From contig NZ_PENI01000038.1 in NCBI RefSeq assembly GCF_003688995.1, positions 34,723 to 98,722 on the forward strand: 64,000 bases of DNA, written 5' to 3'. The position numbers were made by a program, and so were the translations under genes. This DNA is from Streptomyces shenzhenensis (GTDB taxonomy: Bacteria > Actinomycetota > Actinomycetes > Streptomycetales > Streptomycetaceae). Under the pieces are notes generated by a model. The model was given only the letters and a program-made list of their open reading frames with translations. It was not told the DNA's origin and did no database searches. Numbering within the stretch: the stretch's first letter is position 1; each line of letters opens with the position of its first letter. This document shows, piece after piece, positions 1 to 8,482 of the stretch.

Positions 1-2
1 AG

Positions 3-923
3 GTCGTCGCCGAGCCGGGTGACCCGTACACGGAGAATCTCCTGCGGTCCTCCTCCCTCGGATTCTCCGGCCGGCGGGCCGCGACCGCCCGGCTGGAGTA
101 CTCCCGTACCGTGCCCGCGGACGCCCCGGTGGTGGTCGAGGCCAAGGGGGTCGGCAAGACCTTCCCCTCCCGCCGTGGCTCGGACCCGGTCACCGCGGTG
201 GCCGACGCCTCGTTCCAGGTGCGCAAGGGCACCACGCTGGGGATCGTCGGCGAATCGGGCTCCGGCAAGACCACCTTGGTGCGCGTTCTCGCCGGCCTGA
301 CCCCGGCGGACGCAGGCTCGGTCGAGATCGACGGCGAACCGGTCGTCCATCACCGCCGGGCGGCCGGGCAGTCCGGCCTCTATCGCCGGGTGCAGATGGT
401 CTACCAGGATCCCTTCGCCTCCCTCAACCCGAGGTCCACGGTCCGCTCGATCCTCGACGAACCGCTCCGGGGCCACCGGTACGGGCCGGCGCCGGAGCGT
501 GCGCGCAGGATCACGGAACTGCTGGAGGTGACCGGCCTGCCCGCCTCGGTCGCCGACCGGTACACCGCCGAGCTGTCGGGCGGCCAGCGGCAGCGGGTGG
601 CCATCGCCCGCGCGCTGGCACCGCGGCCGGACGTCGTCATCCTGGACGAGCCGGTCTCCGCCCTCGACGTGTCCGTGCAGCGCCAGATCCTCGACCTGCT
701 CGCCACGCTCCAACGCGAACTGACGCTGACCTACGTCTTCATCTCGCACGACCTGGGTGTGATCGCCGAGGTGTCCGACGAGGTCGTCGTCCTGCGCCAC
801 GGGCACATCGTCGAGCGCGGCCGGGCCCTGGGCGTCCTCACCGACCCGCGGACCGACTACGTCAAACGGCTGCTGGCGTCGATCCCCGGTGCCGTCGCGC
901 CCCGTTCGGCTCTCTCCTCGTAG
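3..923 (+). CDS. Fused dual-ATPase ABC transporter protein (DppD-DppF type), C-terminal part, 5' end outside window
   Basis: ATP-hydrolysing subunit of an oligopeptide/nickel-type importer, on the inner face of the membrane. The frame is open from the window edge. The first 37 or so residues (EPGDPYTENLLRS and following) look like the C-terminal tail of a first ATPase domain, and a complete second domain follows. That domain shows Walker A GESGSGKTT, Q-loop YQDPFASLNPR, signature LSGGQRQRVAIARAL, Walker B VVILDEPVSALD and switch His FISHDL. An internal GTG at 111 could look like a start, but the conserved tail upstream argues for one fused protein carrying both ATPases. It lies 24 bp before two flavin monooxygenase genes and is probably the last transporter gene of an uptake and oxidation operon. 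The substrate is not known; DppDF fusions serve peptides, nickel or organosulfur compounds. Confidence 0.9.
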   Translation, partial: VVAEPGDPYTENLLRSSSLGFSGRRAATARLEYSRTVPADAPVVVEAKGVGKTFPSRRGSDPVTAVADASFQVRKGTTLGIVGESGSGKTTLVRVLAGLTPADAGSVEIDGEPVVHHRRAAGQSGLYRRVQMVYQDPFASLNPRSTVRSILDEPLRGHRYGPAPERARRITELLEVTGLPASVADRYTAELSGGQRQRVAIARALAPRPDVVILDEPVSALDVSVQRQILDLLATLQRELTLTYVFISHDLGVIAEVSDEVVVLRHGHIVERGRALGVLTDPRTDYVKRLLASIPGAVAPRSALSS

Positions 924-947
924 ACGCACAACAGGAAGGAACACCTC

Positions 948-2405
948 ATGCCCGAGCGGCAGCTCCACCTGGGCTATATGCACTGGCTGAACGGCACGCA
1001 CTGGGGCGGCTGGCGGCACCGGGACGCGCCCACGGCGCAGGCGTTCGAACTGGAGTACGCGGCCAGGGCGCTGCGGATCGTCGAGGACGCGAAGTTCGAT
1101 TTCTTCTTCCTCGGCGACACCCTCCCGGGTGACATCGCCAGGGAACAGTGGATCACCACCCACAACACCGGACGCCTGGAACCCTTCACCCTGGCCTCCC
1201 AACTCGCCCTGACGTCCTCGAAGATCGGGCTCGTCGTGACGGCGCACCCGACGTTCTACGAGCCGTACATCCTGGCGCGGCTGACGGCGTCCCTCGACCA
1301 CCTCAGCGGGGGACGGCTGGCGTGGAACGTCGTGCTGGGCGCCTCCGATCTGGCGGCCCGGAACTTCAGCCTGCCGGATCTGGGCGGCGCCACCCGCTAC
1401 GAGCGTGCGGACGAGTTCATCCATGTCGTCCAGCGGCTGTGGGACAGCATCGAGGACGGCGCCTACCTCCAGGACAAGAAGACCGGGAGCTACGTCGACG
1501 AGACCAAGGTGCACCGGCTCGCCTGGCAGGGCAGGCACTTCCAGGTCGCCGGTACGCTGCCGCTGGCGCGTCCGCCCCAGGGCCATGTCCCGCTGCTGTA
1601 CGCCGGTGCCTCCGAACTCTCCCGTGAACTGACCGCCAAGTGGGCCGACATCAACTTCACCGGACCCGCGACGGCGGAGGACTCGATCGCGTTCAACACC
1701 GATGTGCGGCAGCGGGCCGAGCGCCTGCGCGGCAGGGTGGACCCGATCTTCTTCCTGCCGGGGATCACGCCGCTCATCGGCGACACCCGGGCGGAAGCCG
1801 TCGAGCTGTACGAGGAACTCAACACGCTGCTGCCGCTCGACGACGACATCGTGGAGGGCGACCAGGACGAGTCGTACTGGTCGGGTCCGGAGTGGGCCCG
1901 GATCAGCGGGTCCCGGTTCTCGCTGCCCAAGGGTGTGCGCAGCGTCCGCTCCCTGTCGGAGCGGGTCGGTGCCGACCTGAGACCGCTCGGCATCGACGGC
2001 ATCGTCAAGCCCGACTCCGCCGAACAGTTCAACGCCTACGGCCGCGGACTGCTGCGGACGCTGGCCGAGCGCACCGACCGCACCGTGGACAACGGCGGCG
2101 TTCGGGTCAGGGATGTGCTGGGCGCGTCCATCGCCGGGAACTTCCCCCTGGTGATCGGCACGGCAGCACACGTCGCCGACACCCTGATCGACTGGTTCGA
2201 CCGAGGTGCCGCCGAGGGCTTCAACGTGAGCACCCCCTTCCTCTGGGAACCGCTGGAGCGCTTCACGGCCGAGGTGGTGCCGATCCTCCAGGAGCGCGGC
2301 GTGTACCGGACCGAGTACACGGCCGACACCTTCCGCGGCCACTTCGGCCTGGACATCCCCCCGAACAGCTTCACCGCGACGAACGCGAAGGAACCATCCG
2401 CATGA
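948..2405 (+). CDS. LLM-class flavin-dependent monooxygenase (NtaA/SnaA/DszA family)
   Basis: Bacterial-luciferase-like oxygenase, 485 aa, using reduced FMN supplied by a separate reductase. Start chosen at the ATG preceded by AGGAAGGA (933-940). Family features seen: N-terminal strand LHLGYMHWLNGTHWGGWR, FDFFFLGDT, LTSSKIGLVVTAHPTFYEPY, LDHLSGGRLAWNVVLGASD and PLLYAGASELSRE, as in nitrilotriacetate and DszA-type monooxygenases that cleave C-N or C-S bonds. The stop overlaps the next start (ATGA at 2402), so the two LLM proteins are translationally coupled. With the ABC transporter protein upstream and the AKR downstream, the operon probably imports and oxidatively splits a small organic sulfur or nitrogen compound. 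The exact substrate cannot be read from sequence. Confidence 0.88.
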   Translation: MPERQLHLGYMHWLNGTHWGGWRHRDAPTAQAFELEYAARALRIVEDAKFDFFFLGDTLPGDIAREQWITTHNTGRLEPFTLASQLALTSSKIGLVVTAHPTFYEPYILARLTASLDHLSGGRLAWNVVLGASDLAARNFSLPDLGGATRYERADEFIHVVQRLWDSIEDGAYLQDKKTGSYVDETKVHRLAWQGRHFQVAGTLPLARPPQGHVPLLYAGASELSRELTAKWADINFTGPATAEDSIAFNTDVRQRAERLRGRVDPIFFLPGITPLIGDTRAEAVELYEELNTLLPLDDDIVEGDQDESYWSGPEWARISGSRFSLPKGVRSVRSLSERVGADLRPLGIDGIVKPDSAEQFNAYGRGLLRTLAERTDRTVDNGGVRVRDVLGASIAGNFPLVIGTAAHVADTLIDWFDRGAAEGFNVSTPFLWEPLERFTAEVVPILQERGVYRTEYTADTFRGHFGLDIPPNSFTATNAKEPSA

Positions 2406-3769
2406 GCAGCCGACGCAAGCTCCGCCTCGGCCTGGCCGCCTACGGCACCGGCTGGGACCTGGACGCCTGGCGCCTGCCCGAGGTGACCAACTCCGGCCTG
2501 CGCGACCCCAGCGTCATCCTGGACATCGCCAGGGTCGCCGAACGCGGCACGCTCGACTACGTCTTCGCCGGCAGTGCCCTCGGCAGCGAACCGGACCGCC
2601 TCAACCGGATCTACCGCTGGGACAACTTCGTCTACGCCGGCCACGCCGCGGCGGTCACGAGCAACCTCGGGTTCGTGATGTCGGTGAACTCCTCCTTCGA
2701 GCACCCGTACGCCGTCGCCCGGCAACTGGCGACGCTGGACAACTTCAACCGGGGACGCACCGCGCTGAACGTCGTCTTCGGCATCGACCGCGACGGCGAT
2801 CCGCTCGGCAACTTCGGCAAGAACCCGGTACCGACCGAGGAGACGAAGTACGCCCGGGCCCGGGAGTTCACCACGGTCGTCAACCGCCTGCTGTACGACA
2901 GCTGGGACGACGACTTCCTGCTCGACGACAAGGCGGCCGGCGTCCTGGTGAAGCCCGGGTCCTGGCATCAGCTCGACTTCCACGGCGAACACTTCGACGT
3001 CCGTGGCCCGTTGAACGTCCCACCGCCGGTGCAGCGCCACATTCCGATCGTCCAGGTGGGCCTCTCCGAGGAGTCCCTGCAGTACGGCGCCGACCTCGCG
3101 CAGCTGCGGTTCTCGCCGTACTTCGGCATCAGCCGCGGCAAGGAGGAGTACCGCAGGCTCAAGGAGCGCGTCGCGGCCAGCGGGCGCGATCCCGAGAAGT
3201 TCAAGATCATCCCGGGGATCACCTTCCACCTCGCCGGCACCGTCCGGGAGGCCCGCGCGAAGTTCAACGAGATCAACGCCTTCCAGCTCACGCAGGCCCT
3301 GCCGGCCGCGTTCTCCCAGGCCCTCGGCATCGACCTGTCGAGGGTCCGCGACAGCGAGCGCGTGCTCGACGTCATCGACATCGAGAAGCTCGCGGACGAC
3401 GCGCTCAAGCCGTTGCTCAGCGACCGTGCGAGCGACGCCACGGACGACCGGGAGCTGCTGCGGCACATCCTCAGCACCCAGATCGGCGAGGACGCCACCC
3501 TGCGCGAGCTGTACCACTACGTCCAGCGGTCCCGGCACGCACAGCAGCCCGCGGTCGTCGGCGACGCGAAGACCATCGCCGACTGGCTGGAGGAGAACCT
3601 GGAGGAGGAAGTGCTCGACGGCGTCCAGCTGTTCCCGCCCTACCACCGCGGACCGGCCGACCTCTTCGTCGACCTCGTCGTCCCGGAGCTGCGACGCCGG
3701 GGCATCTTCCGGACCGAGTACGAGGCCTCGACGCTGCAGGGCCTGCTGGACACCGACGACGTCTACTGA
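2402..3769 (+). CDS. Second LLM-class flavin-dependent monooxygenase
   Basis: 455 aa protein of the same fold as its neighbour but clearly divergent. It starts at the ATG overlapping the previous stop. Motifs: RLGLAAYGTGWDLDAWRLP, DYVFAGSALGSEPDRLNR, TSNLGFVMSVNSSFEHPYAVAR, LDNFNRGRTALNVVFG, HIPIVQVGLSEES and FKIIPGITFHLAGT. Two unlike LLM enzymes in tandem often act on successive intermediates or on related substrates. No flavin reductase gene is present in this operon; the nearest in the window are at 22501 and 23040. The frame is open much further upstream (to 1640), but that stretch lies inside the first LLM gene and is not coding. Confidence 0.88.
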   Translation: MSSRRKLRLGLAAYGTGWDLDAWRLPEVTNSGLRDPSVILDIARVAERGTLDYVFAGSALGSEPDRLNRIYRWDNFVYAGHAAAVTSNLGFVMSVNSSFEHPYAVARQLATLDNFNRGRTALNVVFGIDRDGDPLGNFGKNPVPTEETKYARAREFTTVVNRLLYDSWDDDFLLDDKAAGVLVKPGSWHQLDFHGEHFDVRGPLNVPPPVQRHIPIVQVGLSEESLQYGADLAQLRFSPYFGISRGKEEYRRLKERVAASGRDPEKFKIIPGITFHLAGTVREARAKFNEINAFQLTQALPAAFSQALGIDLSRVRDSERVLDVIDIEKLADDALKPLLSDRASDATDDRELLRHILSTQIGEDATLRELYHYVQRSRHAQQPAVVGDAKTIADWLEENLEEEVLDGVQLFPPYHRGPADLFVDLVVPELRRRGIFRTEYEASTLQGLLDTDDVY

Positions 3770-3777
3770 GGAGAACC

Positions 3778-4791
3778 GTGCCCCCTGCTCTGCAACTCCC
3801 CGACGGACACCGCCAGCTCGGCACGTCGGGCCTCGTCCTGTCCGAGATCGGCATCGGTGCCAGCACCTTCGGCCGCTCGGGCATGCGCGCGACCGGCCAG
3901 GAGGCGGTCACCGCGATCGTCGACCGCGCGATCGACCTCGGCATCACCTACTTCGACCTCGCCGAGGGGTACGGCGACCGGCCCGGACAGAGCGAGGAAC
4001 TGTTCGCCACCGCGCTCCGCGGCCGCCGCGAACAGGTCGTCATCGGCACCAAGTTCGGACTGAACCTCAGCCGGGAACGCGGCGCCGCCTACGCGCGGCC
4101 GGGATCCCGCAAGTACGTGGTCGCCGCGGTCGAGGAGTCGCTCCGACGGCTGCGCACCGACTACATCGACCTCTACCAGCTCCACTTCCCCGACCCCTTC
4201 ACCCCGATCGAGGAGACCCTGTCGGCGCTCGACACACTGGTGAGGTCGGGGAAGGTGCGGTACGCCGGCGCGTCCAACTTCAAGGCGTGGCAGCTCGTCG
4301 AGGCAGAACACCTCGCCCGGGCACAGGGGTCGACCCGGTTCGTGTCCACGACCGACGAGTACAGCCTCCTCTGGCGCAGGCCCCAAGAGGAACTGATCCC
4401 GGCGCTGCGCCACCTCGGCCTGGGCTTCATCCCCTACTTCCCGCTGCAGAACGGGCTGCTCACCGGCAAGTACTCCGCGGAGCAGGCGCCCGCCGACGCC
4501 AAGATCACCAACCTGAAGCGCTATCTGCTGCGTTCGGCGCCCTGGGCGGCCCTGGCCAGGTTCGAACAGTTCGCGCGCGACCGCGACATCACCCCCGCCG
4601 CGGCGGCGCTCGGCTGGCTGCTCGCCCAGCCGACGGTCACGAGCGTGATCGCGGGAGTGACCGTGCCCGAGCAACTCGACGAGAACGTCCTGGCCTCACG
4701 CTGGAGCCCCACACCCGAGGAGGAGGCCGAACTACGTGGCCTGTTCACCGGCGACCTCTCGGGCGGCCCCGGAGTGGTCGACCGGGGCTGA
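3778..4791 (+). CDS. Aldo/keto reductase
   Basis: NADPH-dependent carbonyl reductase, 337 aa, TIM barrel. GTG start 8 bp after the upstream stop, preceded by GAGGAG. Family features: LGTSGLVLSEIGIG, catalytic Asp/Tyr in ITYFDLAEGYGDRPGQSEE, Lys in VVIGTKFG, YIDLYQLHFPDP and VRYAGASNFKAWQL. It closes the monooxygenase operon, so it probably reduces an aldehyde or ketone released by oxidative cleavage. It resembles the Kv-beta/YajO subgroup more than the fucose dehydrogenase at 20923. Alternative role: quinone or methylglyoxal reductase. Confidence 0.88.
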   Translation: MPPALQLPDGHRQLGTSGLVLSEIGIGASTFGRSGMRATGQEAVTAIVDRAIDLGITYFDLAEGYGDRPGQSEELFATALRGRREQVVIGTKFGLNLSRERGAAYARPGSRKYVVAAVEESLRRLRTDYIDLYQLHFPDPFTPIEETLSALDTLVRSGKVRYAGASNFKAWQLVEAEHLARAQGSTRFVSTTDEYSLLWRRPQEELIPALRHLGLGFIPYFPLQNGLLTGKYSAEQAPADAKITNLKRYLLRSAPWAALARFEQFARDRDITPAAAALGWLLAQPTVTSVIAGVTVPEQLDENVLASRWSPTPEEEAELRGLFTGDLSGGPGVVDRG

Positions 4792-4806
4792 GCCGCCGGG
4801 GCCGCC

Positions 4807-5077
4807 AGGTCCTGTCGTCAACTTCCCGTCGTTCGCCCGGAGGGCGGGCCCTGCGGCGTCGTGGGGTCCCCCTGGTCGAGCGGAGCCGAGAGCTCGCGGG
4901 AGCCTGCCCTCGGTGCGCCGGGCGCGGGCCCTCGTACTGGACGTACTCGGGCCTGTGTCCCGTGCGGCGAGTGGGGGCGCCCCCTGCTCGAAGAGCCCGG
5001 GGGAGCGTGCATGGCGTCGCGGGGCTGGGGGCACCTCCCGGCCGGAGGCTGGGGGAGGGAATGTGACGACAGGGCCT
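4807..5077 (+). repeat. MITE-like non-coding element with 21 bp terminal inverted repeats
   Basis: The 304 bp gap between the AKR and the rhodanese contains a 271 bp element. Its left end (4807-4827) starts AGGTCCTGTCGTCA and its right end (5057-5077) finishes TGACGACAGGGCCT; as inverted repeats they match at 18 of 21 positions. The inside is GC-rich and full of small palindromes (for example around 4934-4950 and 5026-5056). It has no believable coding frame or ribosome binding site, which fits a non-autonomous miniature transposon or intergenic repeat. I recall similar CTGTCGTCA-ended intergenic repeats in streptomycetes, but cannot check copy number here. A clear target-site duplication was not seen. 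Confidence 0.65.
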
Positions 5078-5095
5078 AGCCCCGGCGCCCCGGGG

Positions 5096-5962
5096 TCAGC
5101 CTGCCGGGAGCGGGTGGGCGCCCGGGTCTGACCCGGTCGTGGTCGGCCGTGTGGGATCGGTGATCCAGGCGGACCACGACCCGGGGTACAGAGCCGCCTC
5201 GACGCCCAGGGCGGCGAGGGCCAGCACGGTCGCCGTCGCCGACACCCCGCTGCCGCAGTACACGCCGATCTCGCGCCCGTCCAGGTGCGCGGCGTACAAG
5301 GCGCTCAACTCCTCGACGTCGAGCAGCTCGTCCCCGGCGAAGTTCTGCCCGCCGGGGACGCTGTGCGCGCCGGGGATGTGCCCGGTCCCCGTCCGTCGCG
5401 CGTCACCGGCATAAGCCTCCGGGGCGCGCGCGTCGATGAGATGCCCCGAGGTGGCGAGCCGTCCGATGTCCTCGGCGGCCAGGACGGGAAGCGCACCGGG
5501 CCGTACGACGGCCGTCCCCGCGCCCGGCGGCGGAACGTCGACGTCGAGCGCGCCGCCGATCGCCCGCCAGGCCGCCAGACCGCCGTTCAGCCAGCGCACG
5601 TTCGCCACTCCGGCCCAGCGAAGCACCCACCAGGCGCGGGCGGCGACGGCGGGGTTACGCCGGGTGTGGACGACGACTGTGCTGCCGTCGTCGACTCCCC
5701 ACGTGCGCAACCTTTCCTGAAGGCCGCCCGCGTGCGGAAGCGGACCGTTGCCGGAACTCCCGGTCCGCGAGCCGACCAGGTCCGCTTCGAACGATACGTA
5801 GTGGGCGCCGGGTATGTGTCCCGTCAGATAGGAGTGCCGCGCCTCGGAGTGGTCCTCTCCTTCCCTGCCCACCTCAAGAACGACGACCTTCGCGCCGCTT
5901 CGTAGTGCGTCGTCGAGTCTCATCGCCGACATCACGACGTCCTCGGAGGAATCTGGGCGCAT
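5096..5962 (-). CDS. Two-domain rhodanese-type sulfurtransferase
   Basis: 288 aa thiosulfate or 3-mercaptopyruvate sulfurtransferase-like protein, probably cytoplasmic. The N-terminal rhodanese domain (residues about 15-140; HIPGAHYVSFEADLVG, VVVHTRRNPAVAARAWWVLRWAG, WLNGGLAAW) lacks an active Cys. The C-terminal domain has the active loop CGSGVSA with Cys236 and LYPGSWSAW. The CGSGVS loop is closer to thiosulfate/mercaptopyruvate transferases than to phosphatases. Start chosen at 5962 (ATG with GAAGGGA 7 bp upstream); an in-frame ATG at 6001 lies inside a predicted hairpin. It stands alone, next to the MITE, and is not obviously part of the glycan operon that ends at 6122. Confidence 0.88.
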   Translation of the reverse strand: MRPDSSEDVVMSAMRLDDALRSGAKVVVLEVGREGEDHSEARHSYLTGHIPGAHYVSFEADLVGSRTGSSGNGPLPHAGGLQERLRTWGVDDGSTVVVHTRRNPAVAARAWWVLRWAGVANVRWLNGGLAAWRAIGGALDVDVPPPGAGTAVVRPGALPVLAAEDIGRLATSGHLIDARAPEAYAGDARRTGTGHIPGAHSVPGGQNFAGDELLDVEELSALYAAHLDGREIGVYCGSGVSATATVLALAALGVEAALYPGSWSAWITDPTRPTTTGSDPGAHPLPAG

Positions 5963-6017
5963 CGCTACATCCCTTCGATGTCTGTTGGCACAAAAATACA
6001 TCGGAAGGGATAGCGGA
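5962..6017 (-). promoter_or_regulatory. Hairpin that covers the rhodanese ribosome binding site
   Basis: In the minus-strand transcript, positions 6017-6000 (CGCTATCCCTTCCGATGT) can pair with 5981-5963 (ACATCGAAGGGATGTAGCG), giving about 17 base pairs with two small bulges and a 16 nt AU-rich loop. The right arm contains the GAAGGGA ribosome binding site and ends directly before the ATG at 5962. It could control translation, or at DNA level be a protein-binding palindrome. The pairing is seen; the function is inferred. Confidence 0.5.
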
Positions 6018-6070
6018 CTACGTATGTTTTATTTCCGCTCGACGACAATGTCGTATAGCTGACGTTCCAG

Positions 6071-6098
6071 GCGGGTGGACGTCGCGACGTCCACCCGC
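6071..6098 (-). terminator. Perfect 28 bp palindrome, terminator of the glycan operon
   Basis: GCGGGTGGACGTC followed by its exact complement, 23 bp beyond the stop codon of the beta-helix gene. No T-run follows, as is usual for high-GC actinobacterial terminators. Only the rhodanese gene lies beyond, so it probably separates the two transcripts. Confidence 0.75.
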
Positions 6099-6121
6099 CC
6101 GGGGTTGTCACCCGCTCCGAC

Positions 6122-8482
6122 CTACTTGGCGGTGCGGTACACGCTGATCTCGGTCAGGGTCGGGGTGTACGTCTCCGTGGCGATCTTCCCGGTGAGCGCG
6201 ACCCGGAGCCGGGAGGTCGTGACACTGTCGAAGCCGGTCACCGTGAGATCGTGCCCGATTCCGGTGTCGCGGCCGGCGAAGGTCACCCACTGGCCGGTAC
6301 CGGCGTCCCAGCGCCGCAGCTCGAACGACTGCACCCGCGGCGCGGTGCTCGCGTCGGTGTACTCGTCCAGGTACACCTCGTCGAAGGTGGTGTCCGAGCC
6401 GAAGTCGATGTCGAGCGTGATCGGGTAGGCGGCGTCGTCGGCCGCCGCCCAACGGGTCGTCAGACTCCCGTCGGTCAGCTTGTCCGCGGTGAGCGTGCCG
6501 TTCGCCCCGGGGTGGGTGGAGTTGGCGATGACCGGCTTGCCCAGCGCGAGGTTCACCCGGTTGTCGGTCTCCTCCTCGATCGGGTTGTCGTCGACCGGGT
6601 GGGCGACCTTCTTGCCGACCCGCTTCTCGGCGATGCCGATGTCCGGCGCGTCACCGTAGTAGAGGTGCGTGCCGAGGAAGTCCTCGGTGCCCAGGTGCGC
6701 GTTGTAGCGGCCCGCGTCGATCAGCGGCGAGCCCTTGCTCAGCGAGAAGTGCGCGGCAGCCTTCCGGATCTTGTTCACGCCCGCCCCGGTGACGTAGTCC
6801 TCGGGGTCACCGGTGAACTTCGGGTCGACCCGCAGCCCGGCCGGGTCGGCCGGCTCCTGGGTGGAGTGCGTACCGCTCGCCTCGTAGTAGTCGTTGTTGG
6901 CGAACACGGCCTGCCGCAGCGCTCCGGTACGGCGGTACCACGGCGTCGAGTCCGTCTGCGAGGTGTTGTAGAAGATGTTGTTCAGGAAGTAGACACGGCT
7001 CAGGAACGTCTCGTCGTGGACATAGTCGAGGTCGCCGCCGTCGTAGACGAAGGTGTTGTTCAGGAAGTAGGTCGGCGAGTAGTTCGTCGACAGCATGTTC
7101 TTCACCAGAACGCCGTTGTCGTTGACGCTCAGGTTGTAACGGGCCACCGAGTTCGAGCTGTTGCCCATGTAGGCCATCCAGCCCGCCGCGTTGTCGTGCG
7201 AGTAGTTGTACTGGTACGTGACGTTGAAGTTCGTGTACTCAAGGTCCCAGGGGGTGCCGTCGTACTCGTTGGCCGGGCCGCCGTACACCTCGTTGTACTG
7301 CATGGTCGAGTCGGCGCCCGCCCACAGGTAGAGCCCGCAGGAAACCGCGTTGTAGCGCTTCAGGAAGCCGTTGACCTCGTTGTACTCGACGGTCAGTCGC
7401 TGGGTGTTGGCCAGCTGGAAGGCGCCCTGGCCGATGTTCTCCGCGTAGTTGTGGCCGATGTAGACGTCACGGCTGTACAGGTCGCGGGTGCGCACCCACA
7501 GCTGCTCCCAGCCCTCGTGCCACTTGCCGCTCTCGTCGTACTGACCCGAGGCGGCGCTGTCGGCGGCGAACCAGTTGAACGCGAACTGCACGGCGTGCAG
7601 TTCCACGTTCTCGAAGGTGTTGTCCTCGATCCGGACGTCCTTGAAGTAGTACCCGCCGGTCCCGTACTCCTTGTAGTTCTTGCTGCCGAACACCTGGAAG
7701 TTGACCGCACCGTAGTGGATCTTCTGCCAGCTGCTCGGGCCGTCGATGTTGTGGACGTATATGTTCGAGATGCGGAAATGGTCCATGATGTTGTTGTCGC
7801 CGTCCTTCAGCAGGTCGGCGTTGATCGAGACCATGATTCCGTCACGGACGTACGAGCCGGTGGTGATGTCGGTGGCGAAGTCGTCGTCGTTCGACAGCTC
7901 CACGCTGTTGACGTCCCAGTACTGCTGGTTGCGCAGCACAATCGCACCGGTCAGACCGACGGTCTCGGGGTTCTTCGTGCCGTTCGCGTTGAACGGGCTG
8001 GGCACATTGCCGTTCGCCGCGATGTAGGGGCGGCGCGCGTTCCGGTCGCCGTACGCCGAAATCGTGATCGGCTTGCCGTCGCTACCCGAGCCCTTCGGCC
8101 ACAGCTGCTCGTCCTGCCACTGCTCGCCGGCCTTGAGCAGGATGCGGTCGCCGGGCTCGAACGTCGTCGCGTTCGCCTTGGCCAGGGTGCGCCAGGCGGT
8201 CTGCCGGGAGGTGCCGGCCGCGGCGTCGTCGCCGTTCGTGGCGTCCAGGTAGTAGTCCGTGCCGCCCGTCCTGTTCGGCTTGTCGCCCGGCCAGGACTGT
8301 GCGGTGGCCGCGGCCACCGGGGACGGCTTCGGCCGGGCCACCGCGCCTGCGGCCGGGGCGAGCGACCCCACAAGCAGCGCGGCGAGCAGGGAGGTCAGGC
8401 CCGCGCGAAGCGTCCGCACGGCGATCCTCCGGCGCCTCGCCGCCCTCTCTTCGACGGGTGGTCCGTTGCCGGCAGGTCTCAT
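6122..8482 (-). CDS. Secreted right-handed beta-helix enzyme with C-terminal discoidin (F5/8 type C) domain
   Basis: 786 aa. Signal peptide: Arg-rich n-region to about residue 25, hydrophobic core LTSLLAALLVGSLAPAAGA. The start of the mature domain (WPGDKPNRTGGTDYYLDATNGDDA, then AWRTLAKAN, FEPGDRILLKAG) is the usual opening of parallel beta-helix polysaccharide lyases and hydrolases. Asn-rich helix rungs follow (about 150-600; EDNTFENV, YNYSHDNAAG, YNLSVNDNG, LNNTFVYDGG). Residues about 650-786 (LALGKPVIANSTHPG, LTDGSLTTRWAA, DIDFGSDTTFDEVYLDEY) are a carbohydrate-binding discoidin domain. It probably attacks a polysaccharide outside the cell and feeds the ABC transporter. Its start overlaps the stop of the foldase-like gene (ATGA at 8479). 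The exact PL or GH family is not certain. Confidence 0.82.
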   Translation of the reverse strand: MRPAGNGPPVEERAARRRRIAVRTLRAGLTSLLAALLVGSLAPAAGAVARPKPSPVAAATAQSWPGDKPNRTGGTDYYLDATNGDDAAAGTSRQTAWRTLAKANATTFEPGDRILLKAGEQWQDEQLWPKGSGSDGKPITISAYGDRNARRPYIAANGNVPSPFNANGTKNPETVGLTGAIVLRNQQYWDVNSVELSNDDDFATDITTGSYVRDGIMVSINADLLKDGDNNIMDHFRISNIYVHNIDGPSSWQKIHYGAVNFQVFGSKNYKEYGTGGYYFKDVRIEDNTFENVELHAVQFAFNWFAADSAASGQYDESGKWHEGWEQLWVRTRDLYSRDVYIGHNYAENIGQGAFQLANTQRLTVEYNEVNGFLKRYNAVSCGLYLWAGADSTMQYNEVYGGPANEYDGTPWDLEYTNFNVTYQYNYSHDNAAGWMAYMGNSSNSVARYNLSVNDNGVLVKNMLSTNYSPTYFLNNTFVYDGGDLDYVHDETFLSRVYFLNNIFYNTSQTDSTPWYRRTGALRQAVFANNDYYEASGTHSTQEPADPAGLRVDPKFTGDPEDYVTGAGVNKIRKAAAHFSLSKGSPLIDAGRYNAHLGTEDFLGTHLYYGDAPDIGIAEKRVGKKVAHPVDDNPIEEETDNRVNLALGKPVIANSTHPGANGTLTADKLTDGSLTTRWAAADDAAYPITLDIDFGSDTTFDEVYLDEYTDASTAPRVQSFELRRWDAGTGQWVTFAGRDTGIGHDLTVTGFDSVTTSRLRVALTGKIATETYTPTLTEISVYRTAK

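Noticed and set aside
2036..3646. 536-codon minus-strand frame opposite the second LLM gene
   Set aside because: Shadow frame; the LLM gene on the other strand has strong family motifs and is coupled to its neighbours.
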